64,000 nt of DNA from Lutimonas saemankumensis (GCF_020171465.1 NZ_JAIUZR010000003.1:62001-126000); one strand, 5' to 3'; positions 14,019 to 23,691 are shown, numbered from the stretch's first letter. The notes: generated by a model from the letters alone, not told the origin. Numbers and translations: made by a program.

Positions 14019-17000
14019 ATGAAAAAAATCCTGTCTTTATTGATTCTCTTATCAGTTGCTGTGACTTTTGGTCAGGAATCAAATGAAGATGTGGTTAAAA
14101 AGCTGATAAAGGTTGAGTCTGATACAATCAAAATTGACAGCTTGAGTATCAATCCAGGATATTTTGAAATGTATGATGCCGAAGGAGTTCGAGTACCCAA
14201 TTCTCAATATGTGGTGGATTATGCCAAGGCACTTTTATGGTTCGGTGATTCAACCTTGTTTTTAGGTAAAACGATTCAAATAGAATATTTACCATACCCT
14301 GAGTTCCTGACAAAGACCTATTCGGCTTTTGACAGGTCTTTGATTGTTTCGGAAGCTACAGATCAGTCGAACCTTTACAGTTCAAATACCAAAAAGCAAG
14401 TAAAAAATAATAAACCCTTTGAAGGCTTGTATACCAGTGGAAGTTTATCAAGGGGAGTAACCATTGGAAGCAATCAGGACGCGGTTGTAAACTCGAATTT
14501 CAACCTTCAGATCGAAGGAAAGTTGTCTGAGAAGGTAGGAATCAGGGCTTCTATAACGGACAATGAAATTCCCTTGCAGTCGGGTGGATTTACACAGCGT
14601 CTGGATGAATTCGATCAGGTTTTTATTGAGCTCTTCTCAGACAACTGGTCCTTAACGGCTGGGGATATAGATCTTTTGAATACCGAGAACTACCTGATGC
14701 GATTTCAAAAGAAGATATCAGGAGTTCTTGTCAAAGGTAAGATTGATAAACCTCTTGCCACCACTGATTTTTTTGCCTCTGGAGCCTTGGTGCGTGGAAA
14801 GTTCAGGAGTTATAAGTTTGTGGGAATTGACGGAAACCAAGGGCCCTATAAAATTTTGGGAGAAGATAATCAGCAGTACATCATCATGATATCGGGAAGT
14901 GAACGTGTATATGCCAACGGTGTACTACTCAGGAGGGGAGAGAATTTTGATTATACCATAGATTACAATACAGGGGAAATCCGTTTTACTACACTTTATA
15001 CGGTGACTTCCAATTTGAGATTTACGGTGGAATATCAGCTTTCTGAAAGGAATTACACTCGGTTTCTCACCTATGACGGGGTTGGGTTTAAATCTGAGAA
15101 GCTCAGATTAGGCATCAAATATTTTAATGAAACTGACGCAAAAAACAGTCCGCTGGACCAGAATCTCTCAGATGAACAGAAACAAATACTGGCCGAGGCC
15201 GGAGATGACAAATCTAAAATGGTATCTCCTTCGGAGGTAGAGGCAGAGTATAATGAAAACAGAATACTTTATAAAAAAATAATAATTAACGGAAAGGAGA
15301 TCTATGAATTCTCTAATGATCCCGATGATGAGCTATATCAGGTTACATTTAGTTATGTAGGAGAGAACAATGGAGACTATAATTTGGAAACAACCCTTGC
15401 GGCAGGAAGGGTTTATCAATATGTTCCAGAATTCAATAATCAGAAACAGGGCGCCTATCTCCCGGTTGTTCAGCTCATCGCTCCTGAAAAATATCAAATG
15501 CTGCACGTAGAGGCTGATTATAATCCTGGAGAAAAGACCCTTATTGCTTCAGAGTTCGCCCTCAGTGACAATGATCAAAATCTGTTTTCTTCAATTGATA
15601 ACGAAAACAATAAGGGGTTTGCGGCAAAAGCTTCCTGGAAACAAGGAATTATCGATAAAAAATGGAAGCTGAATTCGGAGCTGGACTATGAATATTTCAG
15701 CAAGGATTTTGTGTCTATTGAACGAATTCGAAATGTTGAGTTTACGAGAGATTGGAATATATTGTCCCGTGACCTGTCAAACCTTGGTGAGCAGAATTTT
15801 TTAAGAGGCGGACTGGAATTAAACCGAGATAGTGTGGGAACTTTTAACTATAGGTATGAGTATCTCAGCCTTGGAGAAGATTACAAGGGTGACAGGCACA
15901 ACCTTCAGGCTAATTTGCAATTGAATCAAACGAAAATACTTTTCAGCGGAAGTAGCATGAAGAACGAAAACCTGGTTGAAAAAAATTCATTTGACCGACT
16001 TTACACCTCGGTTATACAACAGATTTCAAGGTATTGGATAGGAGCGAAATTCAACTATGAAAAGAATCAAATTCAAAATGTAATTGATCAATCATTGAAT
16101 GAATTGTCTCACGGATTTTCTGAATTAGAAGGATTTGCCGGAGTTGGTGATTCCAGTAATGTTTTTGTTGAAGTCGGTTACAATTTTCGGCTGACTGACA
16201 GTGTTCAAAACGAATTCCTAAGCGAGGTGAACAGGTCACATACTTATTTTTTAAAATCAAGGCTTATTCAGAATGCGAATACGGATCTTTCAGTTTTTGC
16301 AAACTATAGAAATGTACAGAATATCAATATTCAAAATGAGAATTCACTGAATGCCAGGCTAGCCTATCGTCAGCGAATATTTAGAGATTTCATTAGTTTA
16401 CAGACTTTACTGGAAACAAACTCAGGAACATTACCGCAACAGGAGTTTAGTTATGTTGAAGTAGAACCGGGTAAGGGATTTTACGAATGGATCGATTTTA
16501 ACAATAATGGAATTCAGGAACTGGATGAATTTGTTGTTGCCCGTTTTCAGGATCAGGCCATTTATGTCAGGGTTTTACTTCCTACGGTATCTTTTCTTAG
16601 AACGAATCAAAACAAATGGAGTCAGTCTATTAATTTAAATGGTTCGGGATGGCGAAATGAAGAGGGTCTCAAAAAACTAGTATCCCATTTCAGCAACCAA
16701 ACCTATTTTCTGATTGATGTGAAAACCAAAAGAGATGGTGATGATTTTACCATAACGCCTTTCGCCCATGACGAAGAAGATCTTTTAGGCATGGACCAAA
16801 ACTTTAAGAATAGTTTATTTTTTAATAGAGGAATGCAACGATACAGTTTTGTGTACACCTATTTGAATTTCAGAAAAAAAACGATTTTTTCTTTTGGTGA
16901 TCAGGATGTTTCATCCTATACACATCAGTTTCAGTTTATTCATAAACTCGGATCCAGTTGGTTGTTGGATTTTAATGCGGGTCTGAGCAATACCCAGAGT

Positions 17001-17435
17001 GAGTCTGTCAGTTATTCCAACAGGAATTACAAACTGGATCAATACGATTTCAACCCGAAACTTTCTTATTTATACGATCAGAATACGCGTCTCGAATTAT
17101 TTTATAAATTCAAGGACAAAGAAAATACAATCGGAGCTCAGGAGACTTTGCAAATGCATGTCGGAGGATTGAATTTTAACTATGCCGGAAAGAGGGGGTT
17201 TTCCCTGAATTCAAATTTTAATCTGTACCTTAATGATTTCGTGGGAAGTACAAATTCTCCTGTAGCCTATCAAATGCTGGAAGGATTACAACCCGGAACC
17301 AACCTGACCTGGTTGCTTGGCATGCAGAAAAGACTAACTTCATTTCTTGACCTAAATCTTAATTATTCAGGTAGAAAATCGGAAAATTCCGATACCATCC
17401 ACACAGGAAATATTCAGCTTCGTGCTACTTTCTAA
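14019..17435 (+). CDS. Large outer-membrane beta-barrel protein, 1138 aa, function unknown
   Basis: A signal peptide (MKKILSLLILLSVAVTFGQ) leads into about 110 residues of beta structure, then GLYTSGSLSRGVTIGSNQD and a very long series of amphipathic strands ending in an aromatic residue (...IQLRATF), as expected of an outer-membrane barrel. A loop reading IDFNNNGIQELDEF (about 16490-16530) looks like an EF-hand/dockerin-type calcium site. No TonB plug motif is visible. The protein is typical of very large unannotated envelope proteins of Flavobacteriia; I cannot assign a function. The 3' end overlaps the convergent glycyl-tRNA synthetase gene by 11 nt. The start is ATG 14019 because the longer frame begins with TTG. 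Confidence 0.82.
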   Translation: MKKILSLLILLSVAVTFGQESNEDVVKKLIKVESDTIKIDSLSINPGYFEMYDAEGVRVPNSQYVVDYAKALLWFGDSTLFLGKTIQIEYLPYPEFLTKTYSAFDRSLIVSEATDQSNLYSSNTKKQVKNNKPFEGLYTSGSLSRGVTIGSNQDAVVNSNFNLQIEGKLSEKVGIRASITDNEIPLQSGGFTQRLDEFDQVFIELFSDNWSLTAGDIDLLNTENYLMRFQKKISGVLVKGKIDKPLATTDFFASGALVRGKFRSYKFVGIDGNQGPYKILGEDNQQYIIMISGSERVYANGVLLRRGENFDYTIDYNTGEIRFTTLYTVTSNLRFTVEYQLSERNYTRFLTYDGVGFKSEKLRLGIKYFNETDAKNSPLDQNLSDEQKQILAEAGDDKSKMVSPSEVEAEYNENRILYKKIIINGKEIYEFSNDPDDELYQVTFSYVGENNGDYNLETTLAAGRVYQYVPEFNNQKQGAYLPVVQLIAPEKYQMLHVEADYNPGEKTLIASEFALSDNDQNLFSSIDNENNKGFAAKASWKQGIIDKKWKLNSELDYEYFSKDFVSIERIRNVEFTRDWNILSRDLSNLGEQNFLRGGLELNRDSVGTFNYRYEYLSLGEDYKGDRHNLQANLQLNQTKILFSGSSMKNENLVEKNSFDRLYTSVIQQISRYWIGAKFNYEKNQIQNVIDQSLNELSHGFSELEGFAGVGDSSNVFVEVGYNFRLTDSVQNEFLSEVNRSHTYFLKSRLIQNANTDLSVFANYRNVQNINIQNENSLNARLAYRQRIFRDFISLQTLLETNSGTLPQQEFSYVEVEPGKGFYEWIDFNNNGIQELDEFVVARFQDQAIYVRVLLPTVSFLRTNQNKWSQSINLNGSGWRNEEGLKKLVSHFSNQTYFLIDVKTKRDGDDFTITPFAHDEEDLLGMDQNFKNSLFFNRGMQRYSFVYTYLNFRKKTIFSFGDQDVSSYTHQFQFIHKLGSSWLLDFNAGLSNTQSESVSYSNRNYKLDQYDFNPKLSYLYDQNTRLELFYKFKDKENTIGAQETLQMHVGGLNFNYAGKRGFSLNSNFNLYLNDFVGSTNSPVAYQMLEGLQPGTNLTWLLGMQKRLTSFLDLNLNYSGRKSENSDTIHTGNIQLRATF

Positions 17436-18963
17436 GCCAATTGGCCATGGATACCTCTTTGTTGATCAGCTTGCTGAGGTCTTCAATATTTACTCGTTGC
17501 TGTTCCATCGTATCTCTGTTTCTTATGGTAACCGTATTATTTTCTTTGGTTTCATGGTCAACGGTAATACAAAACGGTGTTCCTAAGGCATCCTGTCTTC
17601 TATATCTTCTTCCAACCGCATCTTTTTCATCATAAGCCACATTGAAGTCAAATTTAAGCTGGTCAATAATTTCCCTTGCAATTTCGGGTAGGCCATCTTT
17701 TTTAACCAATGGTAAAACAGCTGCTTTTGTAGGAGCAAGCACTGCGGGAAGCTTAAGGACTATTCTTTCAGAACCATCTTCCAGAGTTTCGTTTTGCAGG
17801 GCCGTTGAGAAAACAGCCAGGAACATTCTGTCCAGACCAATTGAAGTCTCAACAACATAGGGAACGTAGTTTTTATTCATTTCATGATCAAAGAACTGCA
17901 ATTTTTTTCCAGAATATTCTTCATGGGCTTTAAGGTCAAAATCTGTTCTTGAATGAATTCCTTCCAATTCCTTAAATCCAAAAGGAAACTGAAACTCTAT
18001 ATCTGCTGCCGCATTGGCATAATGGGCCAGTTTTTCATGATCATGAAACCTGTACTTGTCTTCTCCGAGCCCCAGTGAGAGATGCCATTTAAGACGAGTT
18101 TGCTTCCAGTTTTCATACCACTTCAATTCTTCCCCCGGACGAACAAAATATTGCATTTCCATTTGTTCAAATTCCCTCATTCTGAAAATAAACTGCCTGG
18201 CCACGATTTCGTTTCTGAAGGCTTTACCGGTCTGTGCGATCCCGAACGGAATTTTCATCCTCCCGGTTTTTTGGACATTTGCAAAGTTCACAAAAATTCC
18301 CTGAGCCGTTTCTGGCCTTAGGAAAAGATCCATTGCTGAATCAGCAGAAGCTCCAAGCTTGGTGCCGAACATCAAATTAAATTGTTTCACGTCGGTCCAG
18401 TTTCTGGACCCTGATACCGGGCATGCTATTTCCAGTTCTTCAATCAGGGATTTTACATCCGCCAGGTCATCATTTTCAAGAGAACGAGCCATACGGCTTA
18501 AAACCTCATCTTTTTTTGAAAGGTATTTTACTACTCTGGGATTAGTAGTGACAAACTCATTTCGGTTAAAGGCATCTCCAAATCTCTTAGCAGCTTTGGA
18601 AATTTCCTTTTCTGCTTTAATATTCAGTTTTTCAGCATAGTCTTCAATTAGGACATCCGCTCTGTATCTTTTTTTGGAATCCTTGTTGTCGATCAACGGA
18701 TCATTAAAAGCATCTACGTGTCCAGAAGCCTTCCAGGTTGTTGGGTGCATAAATATTGCGGCATCAATACCCACAATATTTTCATTCATCTGAACCATGG
18801 ATTTCCACCAATACTCACGAATATTGTTTTTTAATTCAACCCCATTTTGAGCATAGTCATATACCGCGCTTAAACCATCATATATTTCACTCGATTGAAA
18901 GATAAATCCATACTCTTTTGCATGGGAGATAACCTTTTTGAATTTGTCTTCTTGATTTTTCAT
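17425..18963 (-). CDS. glyS: Glycine--tRNA ligase (dimeric, eukaryote-like type)
   Basis: A class II aminoacyl-tRNA synthetase of 512 residues that charges tRNA-Gly. The N-terminal AKEYGFIFQSSEIYDG, the motif-1 region DYAQNGVELKNNIREYWW, and downstream LRPETAQGIFVNF and FRNEIVARQFIFRMREFEQME (motif 2) are diagnostic of the single-chain alpha2 type found in archaea, eukaryotes and Bacteroidota rather than the GlyQ/GlyS tetramer. The C-terminal anticodon-binding domain begins near KLPAVLAPTKAAVLPLV. Its stop overlaps the end of the convergent outer-membrane gene by 11 nt. A TATTTTTG box ends four bases before the ATG. Confidence 0.96.
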   Translation of the reverse strand: MKNQEDKFKKVISHAKEYGFIFQSSEIYDGLSAVYDYAQNGVELKNNIREYWWKSMVQMNENIVGIDAAIFMHPTTWKASGHVDAFNDPLIDNKDSKKRYRADVLIEDYAEKLNIKAEKEISKAAKRFGDAFNRNEFVTTNPRVVKYLSKKDEVLSRMARSLENDDLADVKSLIEELEIACPVSGSRNWTDVKQFNLMFGTKLGASADSAMDLFLRPETAQGIFVNFANVQKTGRMKIPFGIAQTGKAFRNEIVARQFIFRMREFEQMEMQYFVRPGEELKWYENWKQTRLKWHLSLGLGEDKYRFHDHEKLAHYANAAADIEFQFPFGFKELEGIHSRTDFDLKAHEEYSGKKLQFFDHEMNKNYVPYVVETSIGLDRMFLAVFSTALQNETLEDGSERIVLKLPAVLAPTKAAVLPLVKKDGLPEIAREIIDQLKFDFNVAYDEKDAVGRRYRRQDALGTPFCITVDHETKENNTVTIRNRDTMEQQRVNIEDLSKLINKEVSMANWLRK

Positions 18964-18967
18964 TCGG

Positions 18968-18975
18968 CAAAAATA
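18968..18975 (-). promoter_or_regulatory. -7 element of glyS, four bases before the ATG
   Basis: The - strand reads TATTTTTG-CCGA-ATG. Spacing is identical to that at tatD and prfB, suggesting a leaderless transcript. Confidence 0.45.
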
Positions 18976-18996
18976 ATTAATTTATAGTAAGGGCAT

Positions 18997-19032
18997 AAAA
19001 AAAGGAAACACAATTTGTGTCTCCTTTTTTTT
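18997..19032 (-). terminator. Rho-independent terminator after the coiled-coil protein gene
   Basis: A hairpin with left arm AAGGAAACAC and right arm GTGTCTCCTT (one mismatch) is flanked by A and T runs on both sides. It lies downstream of the 19051-19956 gene and just upstream of glyS on the same strand. Confidence 0.8.
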
Positions 19033-19050
19033 ATCTATTTTAAACCTCTC

Positions 19051-19956
19051 CTAAAGTCCTAAGAAAGAGTCGTTTAATTCAAGATTTGCAGATCCTACAA
19101 GTTTTCCTTCCACAAATACTTCAATGGGGTAGACTCCAGCTTCGTATTTATCTCCTTTTCTTTCTACCAGCATCACAACATCAAGGTCAGCATTTTCGTA
19201 ATTGACCATCGTCTGATCTGTATATTTAATTTCAGCACCTTCCTGAACAGTAAAAGTTCCTTTTGCATTAATTACCTGACCTGCAGGGTTTTTCAAAATA
19301 ATGTAAGCCTCTTTATCTCCTGGTTCAGCAATTTCATTTTCCATCAACCTGAATTCTACTTTAATTGCGTCGGTTTTTTGAGCTTTATTCGTTTCAGTGT
19401 ACTTTCCATTGGAACGCATCTTCATAGCAGTAACCTCAACATTTTCCACGTTGATGGCACCACCAATCTCAACTTTTCTTGCCAGCTCCATATTCTGAGC
19501 TACCAGTGTGTCGTTGTAAGTTGTCTGAATTTCAAGTTGGCTGTTAATACTGTCTTTTTCTTCGGTAAGAATATTATTGGCAAGTTTTAAAGAATCAACT
19601 TCGTCCATTAATCTGTTATTCGTTTTTTCCAAGGCAGCCAATTGACCACGGTACCTTCTTAAAACACTTGAGTTGATCTGTTTCAGATTCTTTACAGAAT
19701 CCTTGAGAATTGCAATTTTCTCTTTTTCAAGAGCAAGAGAATCAGATAAACTTGTGTTTTGGGCAATTGCAACGTCATATTTCTCCTCCATTGCGGTCAG
19801 ATTACCAATAATCTGTTCCTTTTCATCTTGTAAGAACTTCACGGCCTCCTTGTGGTCATTATTATTGTAAAAAGTGTAGCCGATAAGTCCAAACAGCAGA
19901 ATAGTTAATGCAATTATTAATATTTTACTGTTTGAAGATTTAGAATTTTCTTCCAT
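19051..19956 (-). CDS. Membrane-anchored coiled-coil protein
   Basis: A 301-residue protein with a short basic N-terminus, one membrane helix (ILIIALTILLFGLIGYTFY, about residues 13-31), a long heptad-rich coiled coil (~38-165, with many LEKEKIAILKDSVKNL-like repeats) and a C-terminal beta-rich domain (~170-301). The last domain (AINVENVEVTAMKMRSNGK... IKVEFRLMEN...) resembles an Ig-like or chromosome-partition-type beta sandwich exposed to the periplasm. The topology is N-in, C-out. I do not recognise a named family; it may be a structural or envelope-stress protein. A -7 box lies at 20029-20036 and a terminator after the stop, so it is monocistronic. Confidence 0.75.
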   Translation of the reverse strand: MEENSKSSNSKILIIALTILLFGLIGYTFYNNNDHKEAVKFLQDEKEQIIGNLTAMEEKYDVAIAQNTSLSDSLALEKEKIAILKDSVKNLKQINSSVLRRYRGQLAALEKTNNRLMDEVDSLKLANNILTEEKDSINSQLEIQTTYNDTLVAQNMELARKVEIGGAINVENVEVTAMKMRSNGKYTETNKAQKTDAIKVEFRLMENEIAEPGDKEAYIILKNPAGQVINAKGTFTVQEGAEIKYTDQTMVNYENADLDVVMLVERKGDKYEAGVYPIEVFVEGKLVGSANLELNDSFLGL

Positions 19957-20028
19957 AATTATAGAATTAGGTTTACATTTTAGATTAATCTTAACTTATA
20001 TAACGTAATAAATCAGAAAAATTGTGTG

Positions 20029-20036
20029 CAAATGTA
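20029..20036 (-). promoter_or_regulatory. -7 element of the coiled-coil protein gene
   Basis: TACATTTG on the - strand matches TAnnTTTG and gives a leader of about 65-70 nt. Confidence 0.4.
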
Positions 20037-20083
20037 AATTTTTTTAAATCGATCGCCGCATATATTCAAACAAATTGTCTTAT

Positions 20084-20794
20084 ATGTTGATAAATAAATA
20101 TTTACGTCAATTATTTTTCAAAGAATCATTTGAATTATTTTTTTCTGAGACCTGTCTGAACTGCCATAATAGGGTTGAGGAACCCAATTTTTTCCTCTGC
20201 TATATCTGTATGTCTGAAATCCCCCTTACACATCATAGTTTTTATACGGATAACCTACTCGAGATATCTTTTAAAGGCCGTGTAAATCTATTTTCGGGTA
20301 CTTCTTTGATGTATTTTGAAAAGGGAGGCCTTGTGCAGAAGATATTGTTTGAGATAAAGTACAATCAAAAACCCTTGCTAGCATCCTTTTTTGGTAGATG
20401 GTTAGGTGCCCAAATGCTGGAATCCAGGCGCTTTGAAAGTGTGGATCTGATCCTGCCCCTGCCTTTACATCCCGAGAAAAAGAGGCAAAGAGGATACAAT
20501 CAGTCAGCATATTTTGGAAGAGCACTAGCAGAAACAATGGGGAAAGAATTCAGGAATGACCTGTTGTTCCGCAATACTAATGCAGGCAGTCAGACAAAAA
20601 AAGGAAGAACAGCAAGAATGTATGCGATTGAGAATGAATATAGTATTAAGGATGAACATTTTTTGATCAACAGGCATGTGTTGATCGCAGATGATGTTAT
20701 TACCTCCGGAGCTACGCTGGAGTCAGCCTGTACCCCGTTTTGGAATGTGCAAGGTATCCGATTGAGCTTTGCTTGCATTGCTTTTACGCCATAA
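20084..20794 (+). CDS. comF: ComF-family phosphoribosyltransferase-like protein
   Basis: A 236-residue ComF homologue. An N-terminal zinc-ribbon pattern (CLNCHNRVEE...CYICMSEIP, two CxxC pairs) precedes a type I phosphoribosyltransferase fold with LILPLPLHPEKKRQRGYNQS and the PRPP loop VLIADDVITSGATLES. In competent bacteria ComF assists single-strand DNA uptake, and the family is widespread beyond them. ComM/YifB is encoded about 9 kb downstream, which also fits natural transformation but is no proof of it. The start is ATG 20084; a TTG at 20075 is an alternative. Confidence 0.88.
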   Translation: MLINKYLRQLFFKESFELFFSETCLNCHNRVEEPNFFLCYICMSEIPLTHHSFYTDNLLEISFKGRVNLFSGTSLMYFEKGGLVQKILFEIKYNQKPLLASFFGRWLGAQMLESRRFESVDLILPLPLHPEKKRQRGYNQSAYFGRALAETMGKEFRNDLLFRNTNAGSQTKKGRTARMYAIENEYSIKDEHFLINRHVLIADDVITSGATLESACTPFWNVQGIRLSFACIAFTP

Positions 20795-20851
20795 TTTGAA
20801 AAAAAATAAGAATTCGATCAAAATAGTCGTTAATTTGTACTTTTTAAAGAC

Positions 20852-22450
20852 ATGAAATATCTTTATTTGTTGATCATAGTAACGGTTTCTGTTTTAACCA
20901 GCTGCGCAAGAATTGGAAGGCCGGAGGGAGGTCCCAAGGATTTTGAAAAACCCATTATGGTCAAGTCAGATCCGGAAATGAAAAGCCTGAATTTTAAGGA
21001 GGATCAGATTAAAATTTACTTTGATGAGTTCATCAAACTTCAGAATGTAAATTCAGAACTCATTATATCCCCGCCGTTGAAAAATGCCCCTGTGATTTCA
21101 CCACTGGGAACTCCAAGTAAAAAGATTACGATTAAAATATCAGATACGCTAAAGGAAAACACCACCTACACTTTTAATTTTGCTCAAAGTATCATTGACA
21201 ATACGGAAGGAAACATTCTTGATAACTTTAAATATATTTTCTCCACCGGAGATTATATTGACTCGCTCAAGATCAAGGGCCAGATAAAGGATGCATTTGA
21301 CCTTGAAATGATTGAAAATCCAACTATTATGCTTTACCCGGTTGAAGAGTCTTACAAAGATTCAATAATCTTTTTGGAGAAACCTACTTATGTTGGCGGC
21401 ACATTGGATAGTTTGAACTGGGAGATCACCAATATAAAGGCCGGAGACTACAGGCTGATCGCTCTAAACGACCTTAGTAAAAATTATAAATTCAACCCCA
21501 AAGAGGATAGAATAGCTTATTACCCGGAAGTGATTTCAATTCCCGGAGACAGTGTGTTTGATCTGAAACTCTTTAAGGAAATTTTGCCTTTTAAGGTGGT
21601 TTCAAGGCCCAAAGATGTTTCTAAAGGCCATATAATCATTGGTTTCGAAGGTGATCATCAGGAGGTGTCCATAAGGAATTTATCGGCTTCATCGGATGAC
21701 TTCAAAGCATTCTTTGTAAAAGACAGAAGAACAGATACCCTTAATTACTATTTCAATAATTTTGAGCTGGACAGTATGCTTCTCGAAATTTCAAAAGGCT
21801 CTTATCTGGACACCGTTACAGTGAGGATCAATGAGGAAAAGATCGATTCCTTGCGTATCGAGATGTCGACCTATGGAGTTTTGCATATGAGAGATACCCT
21901 AAAGCTGGGAGCCTCGGTCCCATTGATGAAGATCGATACTTCAAAAATTCATTTAGTAGATAAAGATTCAATCGATGTTCCTTTCCGGATTCATTTGAAG
22001 GAGAGCCGAAATCAACTTGATTTTGATTTTGAGAAAGAGACGAATCAAAATTATAATTTGTTCATCGAACCCGGTGCCGTTGAGGATATTTTTGGGGTGC
22101 AAAATGATACGATCAAGTCAAAACTTAAAACCGGTAAAATTTCGGACTATGCTTCTATCTTTTTAACATTGAGAAATGTTAACAGATACCCTGTTATTAT
22201 TGAGTTGATGAATGATAAAGGGGAAACCGTGGCCTCAGAATATGCCACTGAAATGAGGGAATTTGAATTCCGATATTTGCAACCTTCCCGATTTATGATA
22301 CGTATTATTTACGATGATAACGGTAATAAAAAATGGGATACCGGAAACTTTCTCTTGAATGTTCAGCCTGAAGAGGTTTATTATGTAAAGACCATTCTGG
22401 AGGCCAAGGCCAATTGGGAGCTTGAGGAAAATATCAGCCTGCAACCCTGA
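20852..22450 (+). CDS. Lipoprotein with N-terminal bacterial Ig-like (Big_5) domain
   Basis: A 532-residue lipoprotein. The signal (MKYLYLLIIVTVSVLTSC) ends in a lipobox, followed by GRPEGGPKD, as seen in many flavobacterial surface proteins. Residues ~30-130 form an Ig-like Big_5 domain (IKIYFDEFIKLQNV, ITIKISDTLKENTTYTFNF, FKYIFSTGDYID). The remainder is beta-rich with repeated strand patterns and ends in a domain with RIIYDDNGNKKWDTGNF, a Ca-site-like loop. The family is common in Bacteroidota and has no established function. It probably faces the periplasm or the surface. Confidence 0.85.
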   Translation: MKYLYLLIIVTVSVLTSCARIGRPEGGPKDFEKPIMVKSDPEMKSLNFKEDQIKIYFDEFIKLQNVNSELIISPPLKNAPVISPLGTPSKKITIKISDTLKENTTYTFNFAQSIIDNTEGNILDNFKYIFSTGDYIDSLKIKGQIKDAFDLEMIENPTIMLYPVEESYKDSIIFLEKPTYVGGTLDSLNWEITNIKAGDYRLIALNDLSKNYKFNPKEDRIAYYPEVISIPGDSVFDLKLFKEILPFKVVSRPKDVSKGHIIIGFEGDHQEVSIRNLSASSDDFKAFFVKDRRTDTLNYYFNNFELDSMLLEISKGSYLDTVTVRINEEKIDSLRIEMSTYGVLHMRDTLKLGASVPLMKIDTSKIHLVDKDSIDVPFRIHLKESRNQLDFDFEKETNQNYNLFIEPGAVEDIFGVQNDTIKSKLKTGKISDYASIFLTLRNVNRYPVIIELMNDKGETVASEYATEMREFEFRYLQPSRFMIRIIYDDNGNKKWDTGNFLLNVQPEEVYYVKTILEAKANWELEENISLQP

Positions 22451-22528
22451 TGTATTTGAACAAATACAAGATTTGTTTTTCGATCAGAGTATTGTGATTC
22501 TTATTGCTGTTTACTTCGAAGAAGTTAG

Positions 22529-22536
22529 TATCTTTG
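22529..22536 (+). promoter_or_regulatory. -7 element of mrp
   Basis: TATCTTTG matches TAnnTTTG, with a TTG at 22504-22506 (spacer 22). It gives a leader of about 26 nt to the ATG at 22567, supporting that start over the longer frame. Confidence 0.5.
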
Positions 22537-22566
22537 TTGTTTAGAATCATTTTAATTAAGAAAGTA

Positions 22567-23691
22567 ATGAGTTTTAAGAAACAGGATATATATAAAGCAC
22601 TTGAATCGATCTCGGCTCCGGGGGAAGGAATGAATCTTATAGAGAGCAAAGCGGTTACGAATGTGGTAATTTTTGGCAGGGAAATTCTTGTTGATGTCAC
22701 GATAAAGAACCCGTCACTTCAGGCAAAGAAAAAAGTTGAAGTTGAAATTATGAAGGTGATTCACGATCAGGTTGATGAAAAAACGGATGTAAAAGTAAAT
22801 GTAAAGGTTGATGCACCCGCAAAACCGGCTCCAATCAGAGGGAATGAGATTCCCGGAATTAAAAATATTATTGCTGTGGCTTCCGGAAAGGGTGGTGTAG
22901 GTAAATCTACTGTGACGGCAAATCTTGCAGTTACTCTTGCCAAGATGGGTTTTAGCGTAGGCATACTGGATGCCGATGTATATGGGCCTTCCATGCCGAT
23001 TATGTTTGATGTTGCTAAAGAGCGCCCGTTATCTGTTAATGTTCAGGGCAAATCTAAAATGCAGCCTATTGAAAATTACGGGGTCAAACTCCTTTCTTTG
23101 GGATTTTTTACGGATCCGAACCAGGCCGTTATCTGGCGCGGCGCGATGGCGTCCAAAGCTTTAAATCAAATGATTTTTGATGCAAACTGGGGAGAATTGG
23201 ACTTTCTTCTTGTAGATCTTCCTCCGGGTACAGGAGATATTCACCTTTCCATGGTTCAGGCGGTACCTATTACCGGAGCAGTCATTGTAAGTACGCCTCA
23301 GCCTATTGCTTTGGCTGACGCCAAACGAGGAGTGGCGATGTTCCAACAGAAAAATATCCAGGTCCCTGTTTTGGGAATCATTGAAAATATGAGTTATTTT
23401 ACACCTGCGGAACTGCCTGAAAACAAATATTATATTTTTGGAAAGGATGGAGCAAAGAATTTATCTGAAGATCTTGATACAGCACTTTTGGGCGAACTTC
23501 CATTGGTTCAGAGTATCAGAGAGGCAGGTGATGTTGGTCATCCTGTTGCCTTGCAGGAAGATACGGCCTTGGAAAAAGCCTTTATTGACACGACTCAGAA
23601 CATGTTGACTCAATTGGTAAAAAGAAATGAAGATCTGCCACCTACAGAAGTTGTGAGGATAACCACAATGTCTGGTTGCAGTTCAAAGTAG
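22567..23691 (+). CDS. mrp: Mrp/NBP35-family P-loop iron-sulfur carrier
   Basis: A 374-residue protein with an N-terminal MIP18/DUF59 domain (~1-90) and a deviant Walker-A ATPase (IIAVASGKGGVGKSTVTANLA, about residues 100-120), including the intra-dimer Lys. The family assembles and transfers [4Fe-4S] clusters to apoproteins. The usual CxxC cluster-binding pair of ApbC/Mrp is not in its normal place: IIENMSYFTPAELPENKY replaces the Cys-bearing segment. The only C-terminal Cys is in MSGCSSK at the end. This is common to Bacteroidota members as I know them. A NifU-domain protein follows, so the two form an Fe-S assembly pair. Confidence 0.93.
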   Translation: MSFKKQDIYKALESISAPGEGMNLIESKAVTNVVIFGREILVDVTIKNPSLQAKKKVEVEIMKVIHDQVDEKTDVKVNVKVDAPAKPAPIRGNEIPGIKNIIAVASGKGGVGKSTVTANLAVTLAKMGFSVGILDADVYGPSMPIMFDVAKERPLSVNVQGKSKMQPIENYGVKLLSLGFFTDPNQAVIWRGAMASKALNQMIFDANWGELDFLLVDLPPGTGDIHLSMVQAVPITGAVIVSTPQPIALADAKRGVAMFQQKNIQVPVLGIIENMSYFTPAELPENKYYIFGKDGAKNLSEDLDTALLGELPLVQSIREAGDVGHPVALQEDTALEKAFIDTTQNMLTQLVKRNEDLPPTEVVRITTMSGCSSK

